Shown: positions 25,544 to 33,104 of the stretch, in pieces
Numbering within the stretch: the stretch's first letter is position 1
How the letters are laid out: each line of letters opens with the position of its first letter
Source: Bacteroidales bacterium
GTDB lineage: Bacteria; Bacteroidota; Bacteroidia; Bacteroidales; JAIPAP01
Length of the DNA: 41,440 bases
Reading direction: 5' to 3'
Assembly (NCBI GenBank): GCA_021740045.1
Contig: JAIPAP010000022.1
Location: 1 to 41,440, forward strand
Translations under genes and position numbers: made by a program
The notes under the pieces: generated by a model
What the model was told of the DNA's origin: nothing
What the model saw: the letters and a program-made list of their open reading frames with translations, nothing else
Database searches by the model: none

Positions 25544-26649
25544 CGCTTAATTATCATCTTTTTACAAATTGTTTTTTCGGAGCTTGAAAATTCAAGGATA
25601 TATACGCCATCACCCATAAATGACGGTACATTAATTCTGTTACTTCCTGCTATACAGCTAAACACGGTTTGTCCGTGCAAGTCCTTAATTTTCATAATGC
25701 CTTCATGGGTAACGCCGGTTAAGGTAAATGTATTCTTTACCGGATTGGGAGTGATCTTAATTTGTGACAAGGAAGGTGATTGCAGACCGGTCAAGATTTC
25801 TTCCTGTTGATTATCAATTGAAAATGGATGAAACCAAAACTTGTGTGCTCCTTCGGCACCCGGGTAGGGCAGGGAAGTGGTATTGGTTGTAGATAGAGCC
25901 TTAATGTAGTAGTTAACTGTATCTTCTTTTTCGAGACCCTGCAATGTTGTTTGATAGATATTACCTGAGTTCGCCATCAGTTTTTCGGTAAACGGCAAAT
26001 TTGGGTTTGTCCGGTAATACAGCTTCACATTATCAACCGGGTTATGGCTTGTGACAATGCATTTAAATTCTATCTCATCACAAAATGCAACGGGACCGGT
26101 TATCTTCGAATGCCTGATCAATAATTTGTCGGCTTCCGGGATTTCACGGGTAATACAATGAATAGCTCCGTATAAGGGTGTTAGCACTCTTGCATCAACC
26201 AACTCGATGCGATACCCGGGCATAGCTTCCTCATAAATATTCTCAGCAATCGTATCGAATGGCATGTCATAGGAAGGAACGATCACTGCATCATTGATGG
26301 TGAGGGAATTGGTATAAGTACGCATTTCATCATTCAGGGTAGTGGCATACGTTCCATCGTCCTTAGGAGGGGCCGGAACACGTATGATCTTGTAATTCCG
26401 TATACCGGTAGTATCCATGGGGGCAATACCAGGGTAATAAATGATCCATACTTTTGCCGATTCCTGAACAGCCCCGGCAATCGCAGCTGTAACCGGGTTG
26501 CGGCTATAACTGTAGTCCCATGTAAGAAATATCCCCTCACTAGGGTCAAATTCAGCGGGAGTTATGGGGATTGATTGGGCAAACAAACCTTTTTCCACGC
26601 TCAAGACCAGCATGCCTCCCAAAATCAAGAGCAAGAGTTTTTGCATCAT
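25540..26649 (-). CDS. T9SS-exported peptidyl-arginine deiminase-like protein lacking the central catalytic part
   Basis: About 369 residues from the ATG at 26649, chosen because MMQKLLLLILGGMLVLSV is a signal peptide (an upstream ATG at 26679 adds 10 residues). The N-terminal EGIFLTWDY and the later TYTNSLTINDAVIVPSYD...GAIHCITREIP resemble the porphyromonas-type/agmatine deiminase family and keep the Cys nucleophile region. The central segment, which in full-length members carries the RD-GP and GHID motifs (guanidino-binding Asp, catalytic His), is absent; the chain passes from the AKVWIIYYPG strand directly to the RVPAPPKDDGTY region. After an Ig-like region (VKLYYRTN) comes a C-terminal T9SS type A sorting domain (KITPNPVKN...GVYILEF). 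Probably catalytically dead or repurposed. Confidence 0.68.
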   Translation of the reverse strand: MMQKLLLLILGGMLVLSVEKGLFAQSIPITPAEFDPSEGIFLTWDYSYSRNPVTAAIAGAVQESAKVWIIYYPGIAPMDTTGIRNYKIIRVPAPPKDDGTYATTLNDEMRTYTNSLTINDAVIVPSYDMPFDTIAENIYEEAMPGYRIELVDARVLTPLYGAIHCITREIPEADKLLIRHSKITGPVAFCDEIEFKCIVTSHNPVDNVKLYYRTNPNLPFTEKLMANSGNIYQTTLQGLEKEDTVNYYIKALSTTNTTSLPYPGAEGAHKFWFHPFSIDNQQEEILTGLQSPSLSQIKITPNPVKNTFTLTGVTHEGIMKIKDLHGQTVFSCIAGSNRINVPSFMGDGVYILEFSSSEKTICKKMIIKR

Positions 26650-26785
26650 CTTAAATGCGTTAGTTATGTAATAGTACATAGATTATCTGTTATTCAAAAA
26701 TAACAAATTAACCACACAGTCATGGACCTTGAAGGTTATATTTCAGTTGTGAAAATTCCATTAATATTGCATCAAATATCCAGCT

Positions 26786-27592
26786 ATGAAAGACAAGGTG
26801 ATCATAATAACAGGAGCCAGCTCAGGGATAGGTAAAGCCTTGGCCACCGAAGCGGTGGGAGGGAGCAACAAGATTGTAATGGCTGCCCGAAATCCCGAAA
26901 AACTATCGCAAGCCGCTAAAGATATTGAAAACCAAGGGGCTGAAGTGCTGGTTTTACCCACGGATGTGAGCAAAGAGGAAGACTGTAAAAACCTTATTGA
27001 TAAGGCCGTTGAAAAATTCGGCCGTATCGATGTATTGATCAATAATGCCGGAATTTCCATGCGGGGGCTTTTTGAGGAAACTTCGCTGGAAGTGATCAGG
27101 CGGCTGATGGACATTAATTTCTGGGGCGCGGTATATTGCACCAAGTTTGCTTTGCCTTATCTTCTCGAAACAAAAGGCTCGCTGGTAGGTGTTTCATCTA
27201 TCGCCGGCTATAAAGGTTTACCGGGGCGTACCGGTTATTCGTCCTCCAAGTTTGCCTTGCAGGGTTTTTTAGAAGTCCTGCGCATCGAAAATCTCAAAAA
27301 AGGCTTACATGTGCTCATTGCTTGCCCGGGATTCACCGCTTCCAACATCCGTAAAACCGCCCTGGCTTCAGATGGAAGCCAGCAAGGAGAATCGCCAAGG
27401 GATGAAGGAAAAATGATGTCGGCCCAAGAAACTGCCCGGCGAATTATACGGGCCATCGATAAACGGAATGACAGACTTACGTTAACATCACAGGGAAAAC
27501 TTACGGTATGGCTCAATAAGTTTTTCCCAAAAATGATGGACAAAATGGTATACAACCACATGGCCAAAGAGCCGGATTCGCCTTTTAAATAG
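26786..27592 (+). CDS. Short-chain dehydrogenase/reductase (SDR)
   Basis: A 268-residue classical SDR. It has the cofactor motif TGASSGIG (9-16), NNAG (86-89), the catalytic Ser near 137-138 (GVSSIAG) and the YxxxK pair Tyr151/Lys155 (YSSSK). Arg35 in MAARNPEKL after the second strand favours NADP. The C-terminal tail after about 225 (LTLTSQGKLTVWLNKFFPK) is hydrophobic and basic, as in SDRs that associate with membranes. The substrate cannot be predicted. It is a single gene on the plus strand, followed by a multi-hairpin element before the convergent xerD. Confidence 0.88.
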   Translation: MKDKVIIITGASSGIGKALATEAVGGSNKIVMAARNPEKLSQAAKDIENQGAEVLVLPTDVSKEEDCKNLIDKAVEKFGRIDVLINNAGISMRGLFEETSLEVIRRLMDINFWGAVYCTKFALPYLLETKGSLVGVSSIAGYKGLPGRTGYSSSKFALQGFLEVLRIENLKKGLHVLIACPGFTASNIRKTALASDGSQQGESPRDEGKMMSAQETARRIIRAIDKRNDRLTLTSQGKLTVWLNKFFPKMMDKMVYNHMAKEPDSPFK

Positions 27593-27629
27593 CCACCAAC
27601 TAGGAACTACGACCTATTATATCAATCTA

Positions 27630-27808
27630 ACCCAAATTGAGCGATTCTCGCTCAACGCCTGCCCCGAAACATCGGGGATTAAGAAATTGTAAGCTTTTCA
27701 CCTCACCCAGTCGGTGAAAAGCCACAATTTCTATCCCGAAAACCTTCGGGACGGGATTATACCTAAGTAATGCGATTTTTCACTGCGTTCAAATCGCTCA
27801 ACTTAGGT
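27630..27808. repeat. Multi-hairpin palindromic intergenic element with imperfect terminal inverted repeats
   Basis: Ends at 27630-27646 and 27792-27808 are inverted copies (15 of 17 bases, core TTGAGCGATT). Inside are five hairpins: TTGAGCGA/TCGCTCAA (27637-27655), CCCCGA/TCGGGG (27662-27677), a two-part 19-bp stem AGAAATTGT + GCTTTTCACC (27682-27732), TCCCGAA/TTCGGGA (27734-27751), and ACCTAAGT + GCGATTT paired with AAATCGC + ACTTAGGT (27761-27808). It lies between convergent SDR and xerD genes. It resembles a MITE- or REP-type repeat and may also end transcription from both sides. Confidence 0.75.
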
Positions 27809-27891
27809 CTAACTCAATCTCACTTCAATCTTCTTAAATGAACAACAGAAGTCTCTTATAGCTCAGAATTCGAATGAACAATCATACCCCC

Positions 27892-28791
27892 TCACGCTCT
27901 TGGATGATAATTCAAAATCTCGCTGCGTAAGTAATCCCGGTCGAGGTGAGTATATATTTCGGTGGTAGTGATGGATTCATGGCCCAGCATTTCCTGGACA
28001 GCCCTGAGATCGGCGCCACCATCCACCAAATGGGAAGCAAAGGAATGGCGAAAGGTGTGTGGGCTGATGTTTTTCTTGATGCCTGCCCTTTCAGCCAGGC
28101 GGTGAGTAATGGTATATACCATCACCCGGGAGATTTTTGAACCTCTGTTATTCAGAAATACAAAATCATCGTTGCCGGGTTTGATTTCAAGATGAGAACG
28201 AACTTCATCGATGTATGTCTTGAGTTGCCTGGCTGCCGCTTTTCCCAATGGGACCAGCCGTTCCTTATCGCCTTTTCCAATAATTTTAATAAAACCATCG
28301 CGAAAATATATATTCGAAATTTGTAAATTGATCAGTTCGGTTACACGTAAGCCGCAACCATAAAGCGTTTCAATAATAGCTTTATTCCGCTCACCCTCAG
28401 GCTTCGACAGATCAATGGCTTTCACCAAAGCTGATATTTCGTTAATGGATAATGTTGTTGGCAATTTACGTCCGATTTTCGGCGACTCCAATAGCTCTGT
28501 AGGATCGGCCTGTATGATATCCTCCATCAGCAAATACTTATAAAATGCTTTAACGGAAGAAATCGCCCGGGCCTGGGTGCGGGCACTGATCTCAAATTCA
28601 TTGAGCCAGCTTAAAAATTCCCGCAGATGAGTTGTTTCAACTTTCATGGGCGAGAGGCCATTATGGCGGATCTCAATAAACGTAGTCAGCTTATATAAAT
28701 CGCGCTGGTAGGCTTCCACCGTATTTTTTGAAAGCGATTTCTCAAATTGCAAGAATGCTTTAAATCCATTTATATAGGCATTCCAATTCAT
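27892..28791 (-). CDS. xerD: Tyrosine recombinase XerD
   Basis: A 299-residue tyrosine recombinase that, with XerC, resolves chromosome dimers at dif. I prefer the ATG at 28791 (MNWNAYINGF) over the open frame reaching 28905, because this start gives the usual XerD length and begins at the SAM-like N-terminal domain. The catalytic set is complete: Arg149 (GCGLRVTEL), Lys174, His245 and Arg248 (HTFRHS), His271 (LGHESI) and Tyr280 (EIYTHLD). The C-terminal part has the usual ASHLVDGGADLRAVQEMLGH block. Chromosomal housekeeping context, no mobile element genes next to it, so it is unlikely to be an integrase. Divergent from rpmG. Confidence 0.93.
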   Translation of the reverse strand: MNWNAYINGFKAFLQFEKSLSKNTVEAYQRDLYKLTTFIEIRHNGLSPMKVETTHLREFLSWLNEFEISARTQARAISSVKAFYKYLLMEDIIQADPTELLESPKIGRKLPTTLSINEISALVKAIDLSKPEGERNKAIIETLYGCGLRVTELINLQISNIYFRDGFIKIIGKGDKERLVPLGKAAARQLKTYIDEVRSHLEIKPGNDDFVFLNNRGSKISRVMVYTITHRLAERAGIKKNISPHTFRHSFASHLVDGGADLRAVQEMLGHESITTTEIYTHLDRDYLRSEILNYHPRA

Positions 28792-28909
28792 TGCTACGAA
28801 TTTCGCAATTTTACCGTTAAGAACGGCAGGTTCAATAAAACATTTGACATCAATCTTCGTTAACATCGGTGAAATTAACACTAAGCAGTTAATAATTTTA
28901 CACAAATAA

Positions 28910-28951
28910 TTGGTTTTTTCGGGTCAAAGCGCTAATTTTGCACCCTCAAAA
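28910..28951 (+). promoter_or_regulatory. Promoter of rpmG
   Basis: TTG (28910-28912), a 20-bp spacer and TAATTTTG (28933-28940) match the -33/-7 consensus. The 19 bases at 28933-28951 are identical to those in front of rpmE2 at 5763-5781. Confidence 0.82.
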
Positions 28952-28970
28952 TAAAACCATCGGAAAAGTT

Positions 28971-29159
28971 ATGGCTAAAAAACAAAAAGAAGCAAGGGTA
29001 CAGGTTATACTGGAATGTACCGAGCATAAGAAAACAGGGCTTCCGGGGACGTCGCGTTACGTAACGACCAAGAATAAAAAGAACACCCCGGATCGCATGG
29101 AATTGAAGAAGTATAACCCGATTTTGAAAAAGAAAACTGTTCATCGCGAAATAAAATAA
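28971..29159 (+). CDS. rpmG: 50S ribosomal protein L33
   Basis: A 62-residue L33: [19 protein letters not shown] followed by [18 protein letters not shown] and the C-terminal [14 protein letters not shown]. An in-frame ATG at 28938 would add 11 residues that do not belong to L33 and would start inside the promoter, so the start is 28971. It lacks the paired CxxC zinc motifs (one Cys only), making it a zinc-independent form like the L31 in this window. A DUF4295 gene follows 7 bp later and an intrinsic terminator ends the pair. Confidence 0.96.
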   Translation: MAKKQKEARVQVILECTEHKKTGLPGTSRYVTTKNKKNTPDRMELKKYNPILKKKTVHREIK

Positions 29160-29166
29160 ATGAATT

Positions 29167-29322
29167 ATGGCTAAGAAAGTTGTTGCTTCACTTCGTACAC
29201 AAACCGGTAAGGATTTTGCAAAGGTAATTCGCATGGTCAAATCAAAAAAGACCGGTGCTTATGCCTTTAAGGAAAAAATCATGCCCAATGATGAAGTAAA
29301 GGATTATTTGTCGAAGAAATAA
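29167..29322 (+). CDS. DUF4295 family small basic protein, probable Bacteroidota ribosomal protein
   Basis: A 51-residue basic protein (MAKKVVASLRTQTGKDFAKV at the start, FKEKIMPNDEVKDYLSKK at the end). DUF4295 genes directly follow rpmG across Bacteroidota. I recall that cryo-EM of a Bacteroidota ribosome identified a lineage-specific large-subunit protein named bL38 that corresponds to this family, but I could not check this. The 7-bp gap to rpmG, the lysine richness and the shared promoter and terminator support a ribosomal role. Confidence 0.85.
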   Translation: MAKKVVASLRTQTGKDFAKVIRMVKSKKTGAYAFKEKIMPNDEVKDYLSKK

Positions 29323-29349
29323 ATCCGGCAGATGATTCGTAGGATATTT

Positions 29350-29383
29350 AAGCTTTTTTCTCCCCGAGAAAGAAGCTTTTTTT
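29350..29383 (+). terminator. Rho-independent terminator after rpmG-DUF4295
   Basis: A 13-bp stem AAGCTTTTTTCTC (29350-29362) with GAGAAAGAAGCTT (29366-29378), one G-U pair, CCC loop, followed by a T tract to 29383. Confidence 0.88.
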
Positions 29384-29450
29384 ATGGTCAGGGCCTCGGT
29401 TGAAATTTTCATGTATTCAATACGTAAGGTGTTCATATTTGATAAAGCAT

Positions 29451-29458
29451 TATCTTTG
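29451..29458 (+). promoter_or_regulatory. Candidate -7 box of ftsY
   Basis: TATCTTTG at 29451-29458 matches TAnnTTTG, 43 bp before the ftsY ATG and after the preceding terminator. No TTG sits at the ideal -33 distance. Confidence 0.5.
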
Positions 29459-29501
29459 AACCCTGTTTTTAAGCCCTTTAATCAAGTAAAAAACGAACAA
29501 C

Positions 29502-30464
29502 ATGGGTATATTTTCCGCATTTTCGAAAGATAAGAAGAAAGACCTCGACCAAGGGCTTTCCAAAACCAAGAATAGTGTTTTCTCAAAGCTATCAAAAGCT
29601 GTTGCCGGTAAGTCAAAGGTCGACGATGCTGTTCTTGATGATCTGGAAGAAATCCTAATTACCTCCGATGTAGGGGTGAATACTACTATTAAGATCATCG
29701 AACGCATCGAAAACCGGGTTGCACGCGATAAATATGTAGGCGCCTCGGAGCTGAACAAGATCTTAAAAGAGGAGATTGCTGCTTTGCTTGAGGAAAGCGA
29801 AGATGTAAAAATTGAAACCGGATTTGATTTCCCCAAGCGGAAATATCCTTACGTTATCATGGTAGTGGGCGTTAATGGCGTGGGCAAGACTACCACCATC
29901 GGGAAGTTAGCTTATAAATTCAAGGAAGCCGGAAAATCGGTGCTGTTGGGTGCTGCCGACACTTTTCGGGCGGCTGCTATCGACCAGCTAACCATATGGT
30001 CCGAACGAGTTGATGTGCCATTGGTGAAAAGGAGCATGGATTCCGACCCGGCGGCTGTGGCCTATGATACGTTACAATCGGCTGTTTCAAAAGATTATGA
30101 CGTGGTTATTATTGATACGGCGGGTCGCTTGCACAACCGGGTAAATTTGATGAATGAATTGGGGAAGATTAAAAATGTGATGAAAAAGGTGATCCCGGAT
30201 GCACCGCATGAAGTATTGCTCATCCTTGATGCCTCCACTGGCCAAAATGCCATAGAGCAAGCCAAACAGTTTACCAATGTTACCGAAGTAAATGCCCTGG
30301 CTCTGACTAAACTCGACGGAACTGCCAAGGGTGGTGTGGTTATCGGGGTTTCGGAGCAGTTTAAAGTGCCTGTGAAATACATTGGCATTGGCGAAAAGAA
30401 AGAACATTTGCAGCTATTTAATAAATATGAATTTGTTGATTCACTATTCAGCAAAAACGAATAA
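29502..30464 (+). CDS. ftsY: Signal recognition particle receptor FtsY
   Basis: A 320-residue SRP-type GTPase that receives SRP-ribosome complexes at the membrane for cotranslational insertion. The short N-terminal A region starts MGIFSAFSKDKKK, a basic amphipathic membrane-binding helix. The N domain follows (about 20-110), then the G domain with P-loop GVNGVGKT (123-130), the AADTFRAAAIDQL motif, DTAGR and TKLDGTAKGG. It lacks the long acidic N-terminus of the E. coli protein, as is common in this phylum. rimO follows 10 bp downstream, so the two are probably cotranscribed. Confidence 0.96.
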   Translation: MGIFSAFSKDKKKDLDQGLSKTKNSVFSKLSKAVAGKSKVDDAVLDDLEEILITSDVGVNTTIKIIERIENRVARDKYVGASELNKILKEEIAALLEESEDVKIETGFDFPKRKYPYVIMVVGVNGVGKTTTIGKLAYKFKEAGKSVLLGAADTFRAAAIDQLTIWSERVDVPLVKRSMDSDPAAVAYDTLQSAVSKDYDVVIIDTAGRLHNRVNLMNELGKIKNVMKKVIPDAPHEVLLILDASTGQNAIEQAKQFTNVTEVNALALTKLDGTAKGGVVIGVSEQFKVPVKYIGIGEKKEHLQLFNKYEFVDSLFSKNE

Positions 30465-30474
30465 GAACTATTAA

Positions 30475-31794
30475 TTGAAAGAAAAGAACCTTCCCCGGCG
30501 TATCAATTTTATAACTCTTGGATGTTCCAAAAACTTGGTCGATTCCGAAAAGATAATGGGTCAGTTTAGGGCTGCCGGCCTTAATGTGGTGCACGAAGAT
30601 AAGCCCGAAAGGGGTGATGTTGTTATTATTAACACCTGCGGTTTCATCCACGATGCCAAAGAAGAATCAGTGAGTACTATATTGGAGTATTCAAGTGAAA
30701 GAGAAGCGGGAAATCTTAGCGGGCTTTATGTTATGGGATGCTTGTCGCAACGCTATAAGCAAGAATTGCAGGAGAACATTCCCGAAGTGGATGGATTTTT
30801 CGGGGTGAATGATCACCGGCAAATAATCGAGACCCTGGGCGTGGATTATAAGAAAGAGCTTATCGGTGAACGCTTCTTGATCACACCTGCTCATTATGCC
30901 TATCTGAAAGTTGCCGAAGGATGTAATCACCATTGTTCTTTTTGCGCCATTCCACTCATCCGCGGTAAGCATCATTCAAAGCCTATAGAGGAATTAATAA
31001 ACGAAGCTAAAGCCCTTGCCGGCAAAGGGGTTAAGGAATTGATCCTGATTGCCCAGGATCTTACTTATTATGGATTGGATCTCTACAAGAAAAGGGCTTT
31101 GGCCAATTTGCTCCGGGAATTATCCAAAATAACACAATTCCGGTGGATACGGCTACATTATGCTTACCCTGCCCAGTTTCCATTTGATGTATTGGAAGTC
31201 ATGAATGAACACCCCAACATCTGTAAATACCTGGATATCCCATTGCAGCACATTAGCGGAGATTTACTCAAATCTATGCGCCGCGGGATTGGGCAGAATA
31301 ACACTGAAGAACTCATTCATACAATTCGCCGGAAGGTGCCGGGGATAAATCTACGGACCACCTTTATGGTAGGCTATCCCGGTGAAACGGAAAAGGATTT
31401 TAATGCGCTTAAAGATTTCATACAACGGATGCGCTTTGAGCGTATGGGAGTTTTTGCCTATTCCCATGAAGAGAATACCGCAGCCTACCAATTGGAAGAA
31501 ACCGTTGCCGATGAAGTGAAACAAGCCAGGGTGGATGAACTCATGGCTTTGCAACAGCAAATCTCCGCTGAAATCAACCGAAATAAAACCGGAACTATTC
31601 TCCCCGTTGTTATCGATCGCCGGGAAGGGGAATATTTAATCGGGCGCACCGAAGTCGATTCCCCGGAAGTTGACAATGAAGTGTTGATCAAAACTTCCGG
31701 TCATGATGAAAAGATTGGTGAATTTGTTGATGTTCGGATTACCGCTGCCTCCGACTTTGACCTTTACGGAGAATTTTCCCAGCCGGGCCTATAA
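30475..31794 (+). CDS. rimO: Ribosomal protein S12 methylthiotransferase RimO
   Basis: A 439-residue radical SAM methylthiotransferase that modifies an aspartate of ribosomal protein S12. It has the N-terminal UPF0004 domain with LGCSKNLVDSE (about 15-25) and further cysteines in NTCGF and GCLSQR binding the auxiliary 4Fe-4S cluster, the radical SAM motif CNHHCSFC (CxxxCxxC), and a C-terminal TRAM domain (about 370-435). The start codon is TTG at 30475; no ATG lies close by that keeps the conserved N-terminus. It lies 10 bp after ftsY. Confidence 0.94.
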   Translation: MKEKNLPRRINFITLGCSKNLVDSEKIMGQFRAAGLNVVHEDKPERGDVVIINTCGFIHDAKEESVSTILEYSSEREAGNLSGLYVMGCLSQRYKQELQENIPEVDGFFGVNDHRQIIETLGVDYKKELIGERFLITPAHYAYLKVAEGCNHHCSFCAIPLIRGKHHSKPIEELINEAKALAGKGVKELILIAQDLTYYGLDLYKKRALANLLRELSKITQFRWIRLHYAYPAQFPFDVLEVMNEHPNICKYLDIPLQHISGDLLKSMRRGIGQNNTEELIHTIRRKVPGINLRTTFMVGYPGETEKDFNALKDFIQRMRFERMGVFAYSHEENTAAYQLEETVADEVKQARVDELMALQQQISAEINRNKTGTILPVVIDRREGEYLIGRTEVDSPEVDNEVLIKTSGHDEKIGEFVDVRITAASDFDLYGEFSQPGL

Positions 31795-31801
31795 GCCTCA
31801 T

Positions 31802-31832
31802 TTTGATTTCACAAAGAAGCTTTGTAGCTTTG
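31802..31832 (+). promoter_or_regulatory. Promoter of the MORN-repeat lipoprotein gene
   Basis: TTTG (31802-31805), a 19-bp spacer and TAGCTTTG (31825-31832) fit the consensus. The spacer holds an inverted repeat, ACAAAG-AAG-CTTTGT (31811-31825), that could be an operator. Confidence 0.7.
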
Positions 31833-31857
31833 AAGATATAATCTTAATAAGAAAACC

Positions 31858-32661
31858 ATGAGAATGATTACTTTTTTGCTTCCGGCTATTGTGCTATTGT
31901 TTGCATCATGCGATGCCCAAACCGATAAATCGTCCAGTAAAAAAACTGTTACCACCGATACCATGAATGTTAAAGATGATAGTGGATTAAAGCAGGGTTA
32001 CTGGGAAGAAAAGCGGGGACAATATATCTATAAAGGCGATTATATCGATGGAAAAAAAACAGGCAATTGGGTTGCCTATCACCCTTATGGTTTAATACAT
32101 ACCGTGTCGCATTATAAAAAAGGAGAGAAACAAGGCCTCGATTTGCGCTTTAACCGCGATGGATACCTTGAACTGGAAAGGCATTTTAAAAACGGCCGTA
32201 TCCATGGTACTGTCAGGGAGTTTTTTGAAGGAGGGAAGGTAGCTGAGATCAGGAATTATAATGATGGGCAACTGCATGGTTTGGTGAAGAAATATTATGA
32301 AAAAAGCCGGGGCATCACCATGGAAGAATCTCATTATAAAAAAGGGAAAAAGCATGGTGTATCGAAATGGTGGGACCGGCATGGGAATCTGATCGCACAG
32401 TACAATTATGAAGAAGGCGAGTTTGAAGGCCTGCAGCGCACTTTTCATAACAACGGCCGCACCATGACCAGTGAACACTACAAGGATAACATTCTTCATG
32501 GAGAATATAAGGAATTCTACCCCAGGGGGAATGTAAAGGTTGAAGGGCAGTATAAAAACGGTGAAAAAGACGGTGACTGGATAAAGTATGATCAGCGTGG
32601 TAAAAAGGTTCATACTGCTGTATACGAAAATGGGGAAATTGTGAAGAAAACCAGGCATTAA
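31858..32661 (+). CDS. MORN-repeat (MORN_2 type) lipoprotein
   Basis: A 267-residue lipoprotein: signal peptide ending LFASC (Cys18), then a Ser/Lys/Thr linker, then about eight to nine repeats of the MORN_2 kind, each roughly 22-24 residues with a G-x-x-x-G-x-W/x-x-(Y/F) pattern (YIDGKKTGNWVAYHPYG, FKNGRIHGTVREFFEGG, YKNGEKDGDWIKYDQRG). Related proteins are often labelled YwqK-type antitoxins, but no toxin gene is adjacent and the family is abundant as envelope lipoproteins in Bacteroidota. Function unknown; an outer-membrane-associated scaffold is a guess. It has its own promoter and is followed by a weak intrinsic terminator. Confidence 0.85.
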   Translation: MRMITFLLPAIVLLFASCDAQTDKSSSKKTVTTDTMNVKDDSGLKQGYWEEKRGQYIYKGDYIDGKKTGNWVAYHPYGLIHTVSHYKKGEKQGLDLRFNRDGYLELERHFKNGRIHGTVREFFEGGKVAEIRNYNDGQLHGLVKKYYEKSRGITMEESHYKKGKKHGVSKWWDRHGNLIAQYNYEEGEFEGLQRTFHNNGRTMTSEHYKDNILHGEYKEFYPRGNVKVEGQYKNGEKDGDWIKYDQRGKKVHTAVYENGEIVKKTRH

Positions 32662-32736
32662 ATGTTTTGTATGATCTTTTCAAAGATTTTTTAAACAACT
32701 CATAGCAATCATTATCAATTACCTGCAAGCTTTGTT

Positions 32737-32764
32737 CCGGCATTGTTTAACATTGCCGGTTTTT
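32737..32764 (+). terminator. Probable Rho-independent terminator after the MORN lipoprotein gene
   Basis: Stem CCGGCA (32737-32742) with TGCCGG (32754-32759) and an 11-nt loop, followed by five T. The short stem makes it only moderately convincing. Confidence 0.55.
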
Positions 32765-32782
32765 CGGCTTCATTATAATTTA

Positions 32783-32790
32783 TACATTTG
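32783..32790 (+). promoter_or_regulatory. Candidate -7 box for the cobalamin riboswitch transcript
   Basis: TACATTTG (32783-32790) matches TAnnTTTG and is followed by CACC, the same TTTGCACC start seen at both ribosomal promoters. It lies just upstream of the riboswitch. No clear -33 TTG was found. Confidence 0.6.
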
Positions 32791-32798
32791 CACCTGTT

Positions 32799-32982
32799 AA
32801 TGGTGCGCTTGATTGATAAACTGATGATCAAGCCATAATAGGGAACCGGGTTAGAATCCCGGACAGTTCCCGCTGCTGTGAACTCCATTAGCGTTTCGGT
32901 AACCGCTTGCCACTGTATCGCCTCAGGCGATATGGGAAGGCCACCGGAACAGGAGTAAGTCAGAAGACCTGCCATTAGTAAC
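32799..32982 (+). promoter_or_regulatory. Cobalamin (B12) riboswitch
   Basis: The conserved core elements appear in order: a GGTGC segment near 32802, GGGAACCGGGTTAGAATCCC (32840-32859), CAGTTCCCGCTGCTGTGA, then GCCACTG (near 32909-32915), GGGAAGGCCACCGGAACAGG with AGTAAGTCAGAAGACCTGCC (the B12 box, about 32954-32973). It lies in the 5' leader of the four-gene uptake operon starting at 33105. Binding of an adenosyl- or other corrinoid is expected to switch expression off. Confidence 0.95.
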
Positions 32983-33007
32983 TATCAAAGCTTTCGGGAT
33001 AAAAGCT

Positions 33008-33048
33008 GAGAGATAATGACACTCCTATTCATTACTTCTCCTTTTTTT
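33008..33048 (+). terminator. Leader terminator: probable expression platform of the cobalamin riboswitch
   Basis: GAGAGATAATGA (33008-33019) pairs with TCATTACTTCTC (33029-33040) with one G-U and one mismatch, 9-nt loop, followed by C and seven T (33042-33048). It lies between the riboswitch and the first gene, so the switch probably acts by transcription termination. Confidence 0.75.
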
Positions 33049-33104
33049 CCTGATGGTTTTGTGGTTTTACAATTGAATGTATGTTAAACCAAAAAACCAT
33101 TATC

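Noticed and set aside
27892-28905. XerD as a phage or integron integrase, and the longer start at 28905
   Set aside because: The full XerD motif set, the standard 299-residue length from 28791 and the housekeeping neighbours argue for the chromosomal recombinase; the extra N-terminal residues resemble no XerD.
31858-32661. Toxin-antitoxin antitoxin (YwqK label)
   Set aside because: No toxin gene is adjacent, and the protein is a lipoprotein with MORN_2 repeats, which does not suit a cytoplasmic antitoxin.
32840-32860. GGTTAGAATCCC looks like a tRNA T-arm
   Set aside because: It is part of the cobalamin riboswitch core; no acceptor or anticodon arms can be formed around it.
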